Source of the DNA: Hexactinellida sp. DTS-2022
Lineage: Eukaryota > Porifera > Hexactinellida
Reading direction: 5' to 3'
Assembly: GCA_028753945.1 (NCBI GenBank)
Contig: JAPNXP010000001.1
Span: 10,902,501 to 10,966,500, forward strand
DNA length: 64,000 nucleotides
Shown: positions 21,853-33,262 of the stretch, piece by piece
Position numbering within the stretch: the first letter of the stretch is position 1
Layout: each line of letters begins with the position of its first letter
The notes under the pieces: generated by a model
Told to the model about the DNA's origin: nothing
Databases searched by the model: none
What the model saw: the letters and a program-made list of their open reading frames with translations, nothing else
Translations under genes and position numbers: made by a program

Positions 21853-23305
21853 TATTTGATATATTTCTCAAATATTTGTTTTGAAGGCTAAAGCCCACCA
21901 TATACAATTTCCTGAAACAATGTTGCATGCAACATTTATTTTCGTGCAACATTGTTGCATGAAAATTGCTTTATTACACATGGTAAAATATTATTTTAAA
22001 ACTGAAATTGTTGTAAATCGCTACTTTCACTTATTTTCACTGAAACTTTTATGGAGGGATATACAATGAAGCAGGGGTTTATCCAGGAGCGCGCCATACG
22101 CCTAGAGGCCTATAAATTGGGCTATGTTTGCGTTTAGGGGCGCGAAAACTGCCGAAACTCCATATAGAGTAATACTAAACTAACCTTTTAGGCGTACAAA
22201 ATTCATACTCTAGTGGCCTTAGGGAAATTAGGAGCGTTCAATTTGAGTCCTGTATAATACCCTGCAATGAAGGTCATTGATATTTGACTAATACTATTAT
22301 AGATATGTAATCAGGCACATTTTGCAGCCTAAATAGCGGAACTACGAAGGTATAACACGTAGTATACAAATTACATACTCAGCTATTTAGTACAATTCAA
22401 AAATAGATGCGGGATATTGTCCAGGTGTGATCACAGGAACTGGTCAACTGGAGCATTGATTCCATGTACCTGGGCATTGAGAAGCACTAATGTCCACTAA
22501 TTGGAAAATTCATTGCAGAGTATACAAGAGGAAGCTAAGACATATACCCGCAAATAAATGCAAGAAAAGGTTCTTAGTTGAACAAAAGTAGCAATCCAAC
22601 AACACAGGCCCAGGGCCGGGGAGAAGACTGAACCGCCACTAATTATGTAAGTAAAAATAAATAATATAAGCAAACTTCGATCGTATACATACACGAATAA
22701 AATAGTTACCTTAGTGGTTTTCCAGAAGAACATTTTATCGAGTTGAATTATGAAAAGTAGAAATAATCTAATCACAATGAATATGTATATATATACATAG
22801 CGTATATACTGTAGTCACAGTAACCATTTATTTGTTATGAAATTTGTTCGCATTTACATCATACTTGGTTATAACATCATTTCCTGTGGAAGGATAAATT
22901 CACATTCTTGAAACTGTCTGCGGTTAGTTTTTGAGTCATATGATATCCTTCTCAAATGTGAATAGTAAATGGTTTTCAAATTTTGTATAGGTAAGCATGT
23001 TCGCGATTTGGGATGGGGAATATGTTGGTACTATTGGTAAATTTGGTATACACAGTTGTATTAAATTTCTCGTATCTATCTTCTCACTTTGCTAAACGTG
23101 AGAATATGTCATAATTTTGAATCCTAAGATCTTCGCATTTTATAGGAACTAGCATAGGTGCAAAGTGCAAATTAATAAACTATTTACTTGGTATTAAACT
23201 TGTGTTACCAAAATATTTTAGATCACTCACATAGTATTGAAAAGAACAGGACACATCTTAACTGATAACTTCAAATAAGTGTTTAATTGATATTCTCTAT
23301 ACCTA
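21853..23305. other. AT-rich intergenic DNA, no supported gene
   Basis: Contains a lone hAT-type end at 22073 (CAGGGGTTTATCCAGG with GCGCGCC inside) and otherwise AT-rich sequence in which I see no exon or RNA gene. Confidence 0.45.
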
Positions 23306-24340
23306 CAGTAGTCTCCCAAAACGGACACTCCGAGAAGCGGACAACACCTCTACAACGGACAAACATCATGGAACGGAATGAATTTACCATACATGTATTC
23401 TTAAGCATTCTCCAAGAAGCGGACAACTCCGAATTCCGAAAAACGGACCTGGAACTGGCCCCGAATGGTGTGTCTTAACACACCAAAGAACGGACAGCCA
23501 GAAACTATACCCAATAATTTTCATGAATATATCAAATTTAACAAGATAATAAGTGGCTATACAAGTCCAGTGTCCAGTCTCACTTCCATGTAAGCTTTGG
23601 GTCGATATAAATGGTTCATGGTAACCCCGTACAAGTTAATTGATCTTCAAAATTTGAATATTAGCATCTATCCTGGTTAAGACTTGACTGGCCTTTTAAA
23701 AAAGTAATCAAGATGTACTTATACAAAGTTCCCAAGACTGTATACCAGTGGCGCAAAAAGGGGGGGGGCGTGTACCCCCCCCGTAAAAGTTGAAGGGGCA
23801 AAATTAATGGTGCGGGTATTGCCGTGCCCTCTGGATAAAATATCAAATGTTCAATATAATTTAGAATAGTAAATATACGTATAATTCATTCAAAACCAAT
23901 CGATATCTGGAAATCTCGCAATCAATTTTTTTTCTGGGGAGCCCGCGCCCCCCTAACCTTAACCTCATACTTGTAAAACTTTGCGCCCATGTTGTTGTAT
24001 ACCATTCTATATTGTAGTTTTGTACTTGTATGTAGTAGTTTATCCATATCCCACTCAATATTAAGCCTGACATAAACCTTGAAAATTGTGGACTGGGGTC
24101 TCAATAATAAATAGTGAAATCTAGCTATGTTAGCAAGTGACTCATCAGTCACTATATTTTCTCTAAAGTAACACTTGTAACTATCTCCTGTAACTATTCA
24201 GCCTTAATGAATAACACACCATTCAAAATTATGTATTTGGATAATTTCAAATAGATAAGGACGAGTACCCGAGAAGCGGACATTCTAAACAACGGACAAA
24301 GCCAAGTTCCCAATGTGTCCATTATTCGGAGACTTCACTG
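23306..24340. mobile_element. TA-flanked element with pogo-like GGACA-rich ends
   Basis: The left end CAGTAGTCTCCCAAAACGGA is partly mirrored by the right end TCCATTATTCGGAGACTTCACTG, with TA on both sides. Both ends carry repeated AACGGACA/GCGGACA motifs, shared with the short element at 25821-26007. The inside holds a G/C-run fragment near 23757-23785 and AT-rich sequence; no transposase is left. It may be one element with a later insertion or two partial copies. Confidence 0.6.
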
Positions 24341-24798
24341 TAGTCAGTTCTCTCTAATAGTCCACTTATCTATTTGTCCACCAGAATTTTGTTGTACAAT
24401 CAAATCCAAATAATCAAGTTATACTCGTTCCTTACACATTAAAAAATTTAATATTCCACTTTCTAAATGTCTAATTATCTACTAGTCCACTTTTGTAATT
24501 TATTACATATCTATTGTTTCAATAGCATCGATATTATTTAGGTCAACGTCCACATGGGGCTCCTCTAGTTACAAGTGGACTGGTAGAAAGACGAGATATC
24601 CAACGCAGTTCATACTCCTAAGTCCTAATAGTATATAACCTCAATTATAATTGCTTGTACTAATACTTTATGGGAAAATCCCAAAATACTAAAGTTTTTT
24701 CAATTAATTCCAATTCTGCTCTAGTTATTGTCAATAAAGTGAAATTCAAGATCTACTCAAGTTTAGAAAGGCTATATTTGGTTTATCTTATGGGAATC
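24341..24798. other. AT-rich intergenic DNA
   Basis: Nothing I can name is visible here. Confidence 0.4.
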
Positions 24799-24963
24799 CT
24801 TATATAGAGCTGAGCTTTGTAGAGTTCAGATTTTATCCCATACTAAAAGCCCAGGCTTACTTTCTAAAGGTCAATTTCGAACTCTGGAAAAAAACTGACC
24901 TTTCTCAGTGCATGAATACACATAGTGAAAAACTGAACTCTACAAAGCTCAGCTCTATATAAG
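24799..24963. mobile_element. MITE, CTTATATAGAGCTGAGCTTT family, copy 2
   Basis: Inverted ends CTTATATAGAGCTGAGCTTTG and CAAAGCTCAGCTCTATATAAG surround the same inner sequence as the copy at 15922-16087, in the opposite orientation. Noncoding. Confidence 0.8.
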
Positions 24964-24989
24964 TAATTTCTTATCTTATATATTAAATC

Positions 24990-25400
24990 ACAATGTTTTT
25001 GTGTTTGTTTGTTTGTTCAGATTTGATTGAGTTAAAAGCTACAGACTTGAAATTTGGCAGGGGGGTAGGGAATACTGTATGTACAAACAAGTTCAATATC
25101 TAAAAAATATTCACATCTTCCATCACTAAAGGTGTAAATACCTTTAGCCAATTAAATTCGAGGGTTGTTCCAGTATGGATTAGCAGCTAGCATTCAATTA
25201 GTATAATTGAATGATTTAGTGTCTGTCAAATGTTAAGTGTGCATTATAGAATACTGAGACAGTAATCTAATTGGTCGAGAGGAAGTTCAGGCATCTAATC
25301 AGTTATTGGTGTTCTGTCTGTCTAGCTATACATTTCTAACATTTCATTGTGTTATTTGATATAAAATTATTATCAATCAATACAATGAATTCTCCACATC
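24990..25400. repeat. Dispersed repeat family, copy 1 of 3
   Basis: Sequence with TTTGTTCAGATTTGATTGAG, GCTACAGACTTGAAATTTGG and GGGTTGTTCCAGTATGGATTAGCAGCTAGCATTCAA recurs at about 57690-57930, with a shorter copy at about 27655-27790. Noncoding; type unknown. Confidence 0.65.
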
Positions 25401-25764
25401 CCAAAGTTAGGAGTCCACTGATACAATTTATTACTATTATTAGTGATATTTATTTTATATTTGGAGTTGGTATATTATTATACACGGACAAGCTTTAATT
25501 TTAATATCTGGAAAATGATCTGTTCAAATTAGCATAAATATCCAATTTATTTACTCGGTCCTTATATAAACCTATAGCTAGGATCTACGGATATAAAATA
25601 GACAGCGAGGGGCCACTCATCAAGTACGACATTTAATTTGAAAAGTAACATGCTTGAAATACAAGCGAGGGCCGCAGGCCCGAGTACAAATTGTAATGAC
25701 GCGCGTAGAGCAGACGAGCAGCTTGTACTAATAAATATTTGTGGTTGGAGCACAATACTAGTTT

Positions 25765-26155
25765 CAATAATCCAATAAAACTTGATTATATTTGGTATAA
25801 TCCAATAAAACTTGAGTATACAGTGGAGCCTCCCATAACGGACACTCCAAATAGCGGACAACCTCTAAATAACGGACAACCCTCGTGGCACGGATTTATT
25901 TATTTAGCATATGTCTAATAGAAAAGCAACCTCTAAATATCGGACAACCTCTAAATAACGGACAACGGTTTCGGTCCTAAGGTGTCCGTTGTTCAGAGGC
26001 TCTACTGTATTTGCAATAATTTATAAAACTTGAGTATATTTGCAATAATCCTATAAAACTTGAGTATATTTGCAATAATCCTATAAAACTTGAGTATATT
26101 TGCAATATCCAATAAAACTTCAGTATATTTGGAAAAACTTTAGTATGTTTACAAA
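25765..26155. repeat. 31-bp minisatellite split by a MITE
   Basis: Units of about 31 bp (AAAACTTGAGTATATTTGCAATAATCCTAT) lie on both sides of the element at 25821-26007: two diverged units on the left and about five on the right. The array is therefore older than the insertion. Confidence 0.82.
25821..26007. mobile_element. TA-flanked MITE, pogo/Tigger-like ends
   Basis: Ends CAGTGGAGCCTCCCATAACG and CAGAGGCTCTACTG are inverted and flanked by TA (25819-25820, 26008-26009). The inside repeats GGACAACCTCTAAATA. Noncoding relative of the element at 23306-24340. Confidence 0.85.
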
Positions 26156-26618
26156 TTAGTTGAGTATTGTTGAGTATATTTGGAAATTTTCAAAAAAGTT
26201 GAGTATTTTTGGAATTTCCCCAATACTTCATACTATTGTTTGTATCGTATATATGACCATTGATGTACTAAAGGCTAAATTCTTTAATAGTCCACCTGGT
26301 TCCATTTCCAAATGGTGGACTATTAGACAGAACATACTGTAGTTAAACATTAATTATTGTGGTTGTAAGCGAACAATATAATAAATGAATTGTGGCGCAG
26401 CCAGAGGTAAAATGAAAATTCATGGACTGCCATCAGGTTTAGAATTTTAGTGTGCATTCAAAGCATATATCATATAGAAATATCTTCTACTGCACAATAA
26501 TAAATTCTTGCATAATAAAGAAACCTTGGTTGGTGAACACATGCACTTGTAATAGTGATTTGTTATAAATATAAATCATACTATTTTATCAATAATATAT
26601 TTCACCTGAATCCTAATA

Positions 26619-26718
26619 CAGTGGATGCCGGTTATAAGCACATCGTCGGGAATTGCACTTAAGGTGCTTATAACCGGCATGTTCTTATAACCGGTGTGCT
26701 TATATCCGACATCTACTG
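26619..26718. mobile_element. TA-flanked MITE, CAGTGGATGCCGGTTATAAG family
   Basis: Ends CAGTGGATGCCGGTTATAAG and CCGACATCTACTG are inverted with flanking TA. Related copies are at 57091-57257 and, in part, at about 62805-62964. Noncoding. Confidence 0.82.
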
Positions 26719-28184
26719 TATTGATTTCGTTTATAGTACGCCTCAAGTTATCAAATTTACATCAAGTCAAAATATGTTTTCTACATGCTAGTATACTACG
26801 TATGTACATCCCAGTGAATATTTACTTGAACACCAAATCCATATATACAAGTGGAAATATATACTTGACTATATGCAAATTACACAATCAATTATGTCTT
26901 ACAGTCACAAAGCGATACGAGAAGGGTTGGAAAGAAAAAGATATAACAAAGAGCTAGGTTCCCGAACATTGTTTCAAGTTGCCACTAACAGATATTTTGA
27001 AAATGTACCTCTATATATACGTAGAGGAAATTACAAATTAAATAATTGATAGTTCAAATGATTCCCCTTTAGGCTTTATTAAATTTTCTATCACTTCTCA
27101 ACACGATCCTAAGAATGAAACTGGGAAGAAATTTTTCCTATACTTGCATTAGATTACGAATTTTCTTTACCTTACCCTGTCTCTATTGCTACAGCAGAAA
27201 TCTTGTCAGTAAATTAATAACTACTTATAAGTACACTGTAACAAAGATGTCAGGTTTAATTTCCTTTACTAAGTATCGAAAATGAGTTAGCAATAACAAT
27301 TGATTTCAACTCTGTAATATCGATATCTTTAGTATGATAAAGGCTCGAATAGGTTGCTTTAGAGAGGATATTACGTATACCTAGATGGCGTAATAGAAAT
27401 AATAATTTATAGGTTCACTAAAAAGTAGATAAGAACTCATAATTTTAATGCATAAACCGCAGATAAAACATTTTTGAGAAAATCATTGGTCAGCCCGTGT
27501 TCTATTTAGCCAGGAGCCCAAAGACTATCTCCATGCCTCACACTTCAGAATAAGTAAGACTACGAGTCCCAGAAAGCTGAAAATTTGTATACAGAAGTAA
27601 TTTTGTACTGCGACAACGATCCATTGGTTTTAGACGAGAAATATTCACATTTAATTAAAGGTGACAAAATATGTTAGCCAATTAAATTCGAGGTTTTGTT
27701 ATTATGGACTAGCTAATAGCTATACTTAATTCAATTGTATAAATAGATTGTGCACATAATAGAAAGATTTTCTGAGGTTGCAATCTGATTGAGTGAAAAT
27801 AAATTCATCTAACCAATTAATAATTTGTCTATTCTATCGCATGTTTTTCTTTAGGATAATTTGGATTCGAGCTATCCTTATCTTGCAACTGAAATTTATT
27901 GAGCTACTAATGGGAGGATTTGAATTTCCCAAACAAATTACACTGTATATAGTATTCTTAGTAAATCGCACATAATTCGCGCCCTTTAAGAGATAAGTTA
28001 TATAAAAATCTGAATATTTAATAGAACATGTACATTAATGATGCGGACACGTTGGTCACACCAGATCACCAATATGCTTACTCATTATCGCATGATGACG
28101 TAATCACTAAATTTCACATTGTTAAATTCTACTATTTTAGGCCTATTTACGCTTTATAATCAATATTAGGAGTATATAAACCAC
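26719..28184. other. AT-rich intergenic DNA
   Basis: Holds the short copy of the dispersed repeat at about 27655-27790 and otherwise AT-rich sequence. No gene is supported. Confidence 0.45.
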
Positions 28185-28211
28185 ACACCAACCGCTTCGC
28201 GGTTGGTGTGT
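28185..28211. repeat. Perfect hairpin with a TTC loop
   Basis: CACACCAACCGC is followed by TTC and its exact complement GCGGTTGGTGTG, a 12-bp stem. The next 45 bases repeat GCGAAGCG/CTTCGC-type sequence, also seen near 8815-8880. Confidence 0.75.
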
Positions 28212-28389
28212 CGTTGTGTTCTGCCGCGAAGCGACCTAGCAAGCGAAGCGCGCTAGTAATAAGTAAATCTCTAGTCCTATTCAATACTGACAATATATAT
28301 CTAAACGAATGACATAAATTCAATTCATTGATATCTTAACACATACAACATGTAATATAAAAGTACATACAACATGTAATAATATAAGG

Positions 28390-28570
28390 GGGCTGACTGA
28401 ATAGTGGAATCTAGTGGAATCTAGTGGAACATGGAATTACTAAATTATAGTGGAATTGACTGAACGGTGGAATCGAGTGGATTTTCTAAAAACCGACTGA
28501 ACAGTGGAATCGAGTGGAATCTTTGACTGAACAGTGGAATCGAATGGAATTTGACTGAATAGTGCAGTCG
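28390..28570. repeat. Minisatellite, GACTGAACAGTGGAATCGAGTGGAAT units
   Basis: Four to five imperfect units of about 25 to 50 bp carry GACTGAA-AGTGGAATC(G/T)AGTGGAAT. No coding content is seen. Confidence 0.75.
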
Positions 28571-30989
28571 TACTACCACCAGCTATATGAGAACATTGGA
28601 AATTTGTCTTTTGCATATTTCCAAATGGGTAACAATTATGCTGACTACAAATTCAATATAATATTTAATGTCCCATTGAAAAAATATAATACCGGGTTAG
28701 TAAGCTAATCATACCCGGGTGTCGAATAGTAATCAAAATTTAATAACCGGGTATTACCCGAGTGTTTGTGAACCGGTTTCACAACTAATGTGAAGTTTTT
28801 TGTTTACTTTTTTATGTAAAGTAACATTGAAATTGTTTGCTAGACAGCTAAAGCCACCCAAGTTATTATCTGGTGGATATAAACAACCTTTTAAACTTTT
28901 TCTCATACCTAACATATGCAATAAGTACGTATACAAATTATCAATTTAAGTTGACGGCCTAATCCGTTCATTATCCAAATTAAGGGTATCCTGTATTGAT
29001 ATTCGGGCGAATACGGTGAATCTCAGAATTGCATAATTTACGACTAGGAATACTCTAGATGAGATAGAGATTGACTTCTATGATTTTATTTTTCTTAATT
29101 TTCAATAAAGATGGTGTTTTTTAATAAAATATGACGTCGACTTCCTTATATGGGCATGGCAATTTTTCAAAAAAATTGTTGAATCTTTTTGAATTTTTGA
29201 ACATATTATTATGAGACTATTTCCTCTCAATATTAATTTTTATTTTTTATATTTTTGCAGAAGAAACGATGCTATAGGACATTTTTTCAAAATAATTATA
29301 TAACGCTGTAGTGCACTAAACTAGCGTTATAAAATTTTAGAAGAAATTTTTTTCAATTCTAGATCAAGGGTCTGAGGATGGATCATGTGTTACCCCAGAG
29401 AAATTTTTTGACTTTCTGATAATTATTCTTAGTTTTATAAGCATTCTAGGGCTGCGGCCCACGAATTTCTCCGAATTTCAGCATCAAAAGAGGTGATAAA
29501 ATTCTGCACTGCCATATATTGTGTCCCAAAATTAAAAAATTCGGAATCTACAGGTCAAAATATATAGGTTCACGTCAAAAAGTTCAGGAATATGTCAAAA
29601 ATTAGGAAATTAGGGGCATAAAAGAAGATGAAGGGTATGTAAGACCCGGTGATCTTATATTACTGTGGCAAATTGGACTGCAGGATAATTCTGTTATTCT
29701 TCATAAAAATGCGTCAGCTTCTTATCTATACGTAGCATTTGGAATCAACACTTTTACAATAATATATCATGAGTTATGACCAATTTATGACTATGGTTTT
29801 GTCTGTTTTGTCATATTTTCACACCTCAAGGCCCTCAAATATACAATAATGTATTATATAAATCCCCAATTTGGTAATACAAAGATGGAAATAGCATTTG
29901 CGCACAAAATGAGACGTTACACGACACGATCCAATCATTATTCGATAGGTTATGGACTTTTGCCCCTCAGAAGGGGGCAAAAAATCTGACATTTCACACC
30001 TGTTGATATTTCAGAAACGCTTTGAGATAAAATGATTATAGCCATTAGAAAATACTGTAAATACCTGACTTTCTATACGTTTATAATACATTTTAGGACT
30101 CTAGGTGTCACAATTTTTAACATGACCATATATGGTAATTTGATGTGCCCAATTTTGCTGACGAAGCAAATTTTCTAACTCTTGATCTCTGGACAGCAGA
30201 GACTAGCTCTAAAATTCTAATCACATCATGATACTATTTCCAACTCATTGGATAAACTTTTGGGATTATATTATAAATCGAATGATGTGTTCTGATTTCA
30301 AATGCCCAAATATGGTGGTGTCAAAGTGGCAATATTTTAATAAGCTGACAAAAATCCAACTTTTGATCCAAATGAGATAGAGCTTAGCTCTAAATTGCTA
30401 AAAAAAAGTCTAATTCAATTTCAAATGACATTATCTATTTTATGCAGTTTTGGAACTCCTTTTCTTCGTACTTTCATATTCTGGACTCAGCCTGAGTCAG
30501 CCACTTCGACACAAATTAATTAAGTTCTAATTATGAAGGTATAAAAAAAGACCATTTGGGCAGAATGATGTAAAAAAGAGAATTTTTATTCTAGAAAGTC
30601 AAACTTTTTTTAAAAATGCTCAGTAAATGTAGGCGCATGTTTTCAATCACGGTTGTTTTGGCATTATAATACAAAAAAATTGAATTAGATACTTTTAATG
30701 AAAAATATTGTTTTTTTTTGACCAATTTCACAAAAATGACAAAAACATGGAGTAGATTAAAGAAAAAGCACATTAGGTCTGATTGAAAACATCGAGTATT
30801 GACTCAGGTATAATTTATAATTGACATGTTTCGCGCTAAAAAGTAACATAAATTTTTTTTTTCATTCTTTGGCTAGTATGGATTAGGCCTATATTGACAT
30901 TGTCTAGTTCATAACTAGGAATATATACATAGTAGAACTCTAATATTTTCAGGGATATCTTAGAATACTTAGTACTATCCAAAAACGCA
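28571..30989. other. AT-rich intergenic DNA, no supported gene
   Basis: About 2.4 kb without a convincing gene. The motif ACCATATATGGTAATT near 30125 recurs near 31690, 32155 and 43868, so part of this stretch is probably transposon-derived. It may be the 3' noncoding end of the element that carries the Ulp1/PHD gene to its right. Confidence 0.4.
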
Positions 30990-31469
30990 CTAAAACATTA
31001 GGTCGTCGGGTGTCGAAGAATCAACTTCAAAAATCAACTTCAATGCTTTACAAAGACTGCATTTGAATGTCTTCACCTGCGTGTTCACATTTGAAAAACC
31101 GACACAAAGAAAATGGAACCACTGTTTGCATTGAGGACACTCTACCATATAATAAAAAGCATAAGATGGCAAGCGGCAAAGGCAGAACAGTTCGATTTCG
31201 AACTGAAAACTCGTATTTCTTACGATTTTCTGATTCCGTCCTGGAAATTAAGAGAAATTGTGTAATTTTCTAATTCCGAATACATTGCTAAGGTGTACCC
31301 GCATTCTATCCTGTCTCCACTTTAACAAGCTTGGATTTTCTCCCATTGCAATAGCCCTGCACATTGCAATAGCAAAGAGCCCACAATCACACCCACTTCT
31401 TTGTTGCTGTATAGGAGCCACACTGAGTGTTAAATTTCCTACCTCTTTGCGGTACAATAAGGCCAGCTC

Positions 31470-32381
31470 ATGGCCTACTATATTATACGGCTAGATAAGT
31501 CAAGTATTTACCATTTTATTTCCAGGCCAGTGTTTACTTTCTAATTGCTCGTAAAATACATTACCTATTTTCATGGAATATACTAAACTTAGGTTTTCAA
31601 ATACGCTGGAAACATGTAAAATACTTTTGAGAATGATTTCTCATCGGATTTAACCACGATGACGTAATCAAATATACATACCCATATATGGTAATTAATA
31701 CTAATTATGAAGTAGAGATTTGAAGTGGAGATTGAAGTAGAGATTCAGTGAACATTAGCTAAATAAGTCACAAGAACGGTCATTAAACTGACTGGGCAAC
31801 ATGTACGTCGTCAAACAGCACTTTTAAGACTTAGATTAAAATCTAACTACAGTCAACATCCGGTAACTCGAATGCCCGTTACGCGCGAACATTCGCTATT
31901 TCGAACGGATTTTTCATTCCCCTGAGGGTTCGAGTTACCGGATGTTGACTGTATACATTTCAAAAAATACAAAACATATGGTTTGATAACAATAGTATAA
32001 TTATTTACTTACATTGACGTTGAAAAGAATTTGAGTGAAAGGAATGACATAATTTGTTACTGTAGTTAGTTTTTAACAAGAAAAATGCATTAGGATATAA
32101 AAAACGGCAAAGTTAGATTCTCAAATTATCTAAAAAATTAACATCTATTTAACATAATTACCATATATGGGTATGTATATTTGATTACGTCATTGGGGTT
32201 AAATCCGATGAGAAATCATTCTCAAAAGTATTTTAGATGTTTCCAGCGTATTTGAAAACCTAAGTTCAGTTTATTCCATGACAATAGGTAATTTATTTAC
32301 GAGCAATTAGAAAGTAAACACTGGCCTGGAAATAAAATGGCAAATACTTGACTTATCTAGCCGTAGTATATAGTAGGCCAT
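31470..32381. mobile_element. Long-TIR Mutator-type nonautonomous element inside the Ulp1 gene
   Basis: Inverted arms of about 240 bp start ATGGCCTACTATATTATACGG at 31470 and end in the inverse at 32381. The 9-bp flanks GGCCAGCTC (31461-31469) and GGCCAGCTG (32382-32390) match at eight positions. A 9-bp duplication with long terminal repeats fits the Mutator superfamily. The centre (about 31705-32150) is AT-rich and carries a younger MITE at 31850-31951. Noncoding. Confidence 0.85.
31850..31951. mobile_element. Palindromic TA-flanked MITE, CAGTCAACATCCGGTAACTC family, copy 1
   Basis: Ends CAGTCAACATCCGGTAACTC and GAGTTACCGGATGTTGACTG are perfectly inverted and flanked by TA. Two more copies are at 51856-51956 and 57581-57665. 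It is nested in the Mutator-type element at 31470-32381. Confidence 0.9.
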
Positions 32382-32609
32382 GGCCAGCTGTATATCAAGA
32401 CCCTCGCTGGTCGACTCCATGAATAGTGAGTCGTATAAAAACACTTGACCTTTCTCGTTAATAATATGTCGGGGGATGCGAGTTCCGATAAGCAAGTGGA
32501 TGTAATTTTTCGGACCAAATACGAGGCGGCATAGTCACAAGTGGAAGGAGGGGCTTTACTCCACATAATTGTGCGATACTTGGTGAAGGGGATGATATAT
32601 CATAAATCT

Positions 32610-32665
32610 CCAAGTTAAGTGAATCTCTCAAAAGGGGTGCCTTTTGAGAGATTCACTTAACTTGG
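32610..32665. repeat. Perfect 26-bp hairpin with a 4-base loop
   Basis: The arm at 32610-32635, starting CCAAGTTAAGTGAATCTCTC, is exactly complemented at 32640-32665 with GGTG between. No mismatch is present, so it is either recent or maintained. Confidence 0.9.
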
Positions 32666-32749
32666 GGGGGAAATATTCACTAGATGTATCAATGTCTACA
32701 TCTCCTTCAACTTGTATAGGATCTGAGTGAGTTGATATTTGGAATGAAA

Positions 32750-32905
32750 TAAAATATGTATGATTATCCATTAGCTCGGGTATATTATCCATTGGCTCAG
32801 GTGTATTATCCATTGGCTCAGGTATACAGTAGAACCTCCCAATTCCGGACATCTCAGAACCGGGAACCTCCTTAAACCGGGCAACATTTTGGTATAAGTT
32901 AAAAA
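32750..32905. repeat. 21-bp direct repeats beside a MITE end
   Basis: Three units of ATTATCCATTGGCTCAGGT(G/A)T lie at about 32761-32825. They abut TACAGTAGAACCTCCCAATTCCGGACA, a left end of the CAGTAGAACC family with no clear right end. Confidence 0.6.
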
Positions 32906-33164
32906 TTAATTCGCCATTTTTCTTGGAATTAGCCCCAAAATATAGTTTATCTTTGCAGATTTGTATGTCAAACATGTTACTAAAGTAGAACCACCCTTAT
33001 ATGGGCGGTAAATATTGGTTTGGGTTTGGCCATATGGTAATCTCGCTACTTATATACGATTCATAATCGAAATTTATGAACTCTTTGGGTAAACTTATAC
33101 CAATCAGATGTGGAGGTGCGTATCAGGTCAGACAACAGGTATTGAGACATCAGAAGATAAAGTC

Positions 33165-33262
33165 AGGGTTGCCAACCTCTGAAAACAAAAAAGCGGGAGA
33201 TTTTGCCATTTTGGCGAGAGTTTTATCAAAAAAGCGGGGGGTCGAAGATGAAATAACGGGAG
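33165..33262. mobile_element. hAT-like fragment, CAGGGTTGCCAACC end
   Basis: CAGGGTTGCCAACCTC followed by GCGGGAGATTTT and GCGAGAG resembles a truncated hAT-type end; related GGATTGCCAACCCTCCCG sequence lies near 13348. No right end is found. Confidence 0.45.

Larger units (their letters stand above)
30990..32566 (-). pseudogene. Ulp1-type (C48) protease plus PHD finger, transposon-encoded relic
   Basis: Read on the minus strand, the segment 32566-32391 gives ITSTCLS, VFLYDSLFMES and GLDIQLA, the typical approach to the C48 active site. After an inserted element (31470-32381) the frame resumes as LLYRKEVGNL and reaches QQQRSGCDCGLFAIA (about 31370), which has the Gln/Cys of the Ulp1 catalytic centre. 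At 31172-30990 follows a PHD half-finger, ECPQCKQWFHFLCVGF with FKCSLCK. Joining the two sides of the insertion at its duplicated flank keeps the frame. One further frameshift lies near 32450. Ulp1-like proteases remove SUMO or related tags, and animal and plant Mutator-like elements are known to carry such domains. The transposase part is not visible here. Confidence 0.75.

Noticed and set aside
32628-32975. 115-residue minus-strand frame with PEPMDN repeats
   Set aside because: It is composed of a 21-bp direct repeat, a MITE end and one arm of a perfect hairpin, not a gene.
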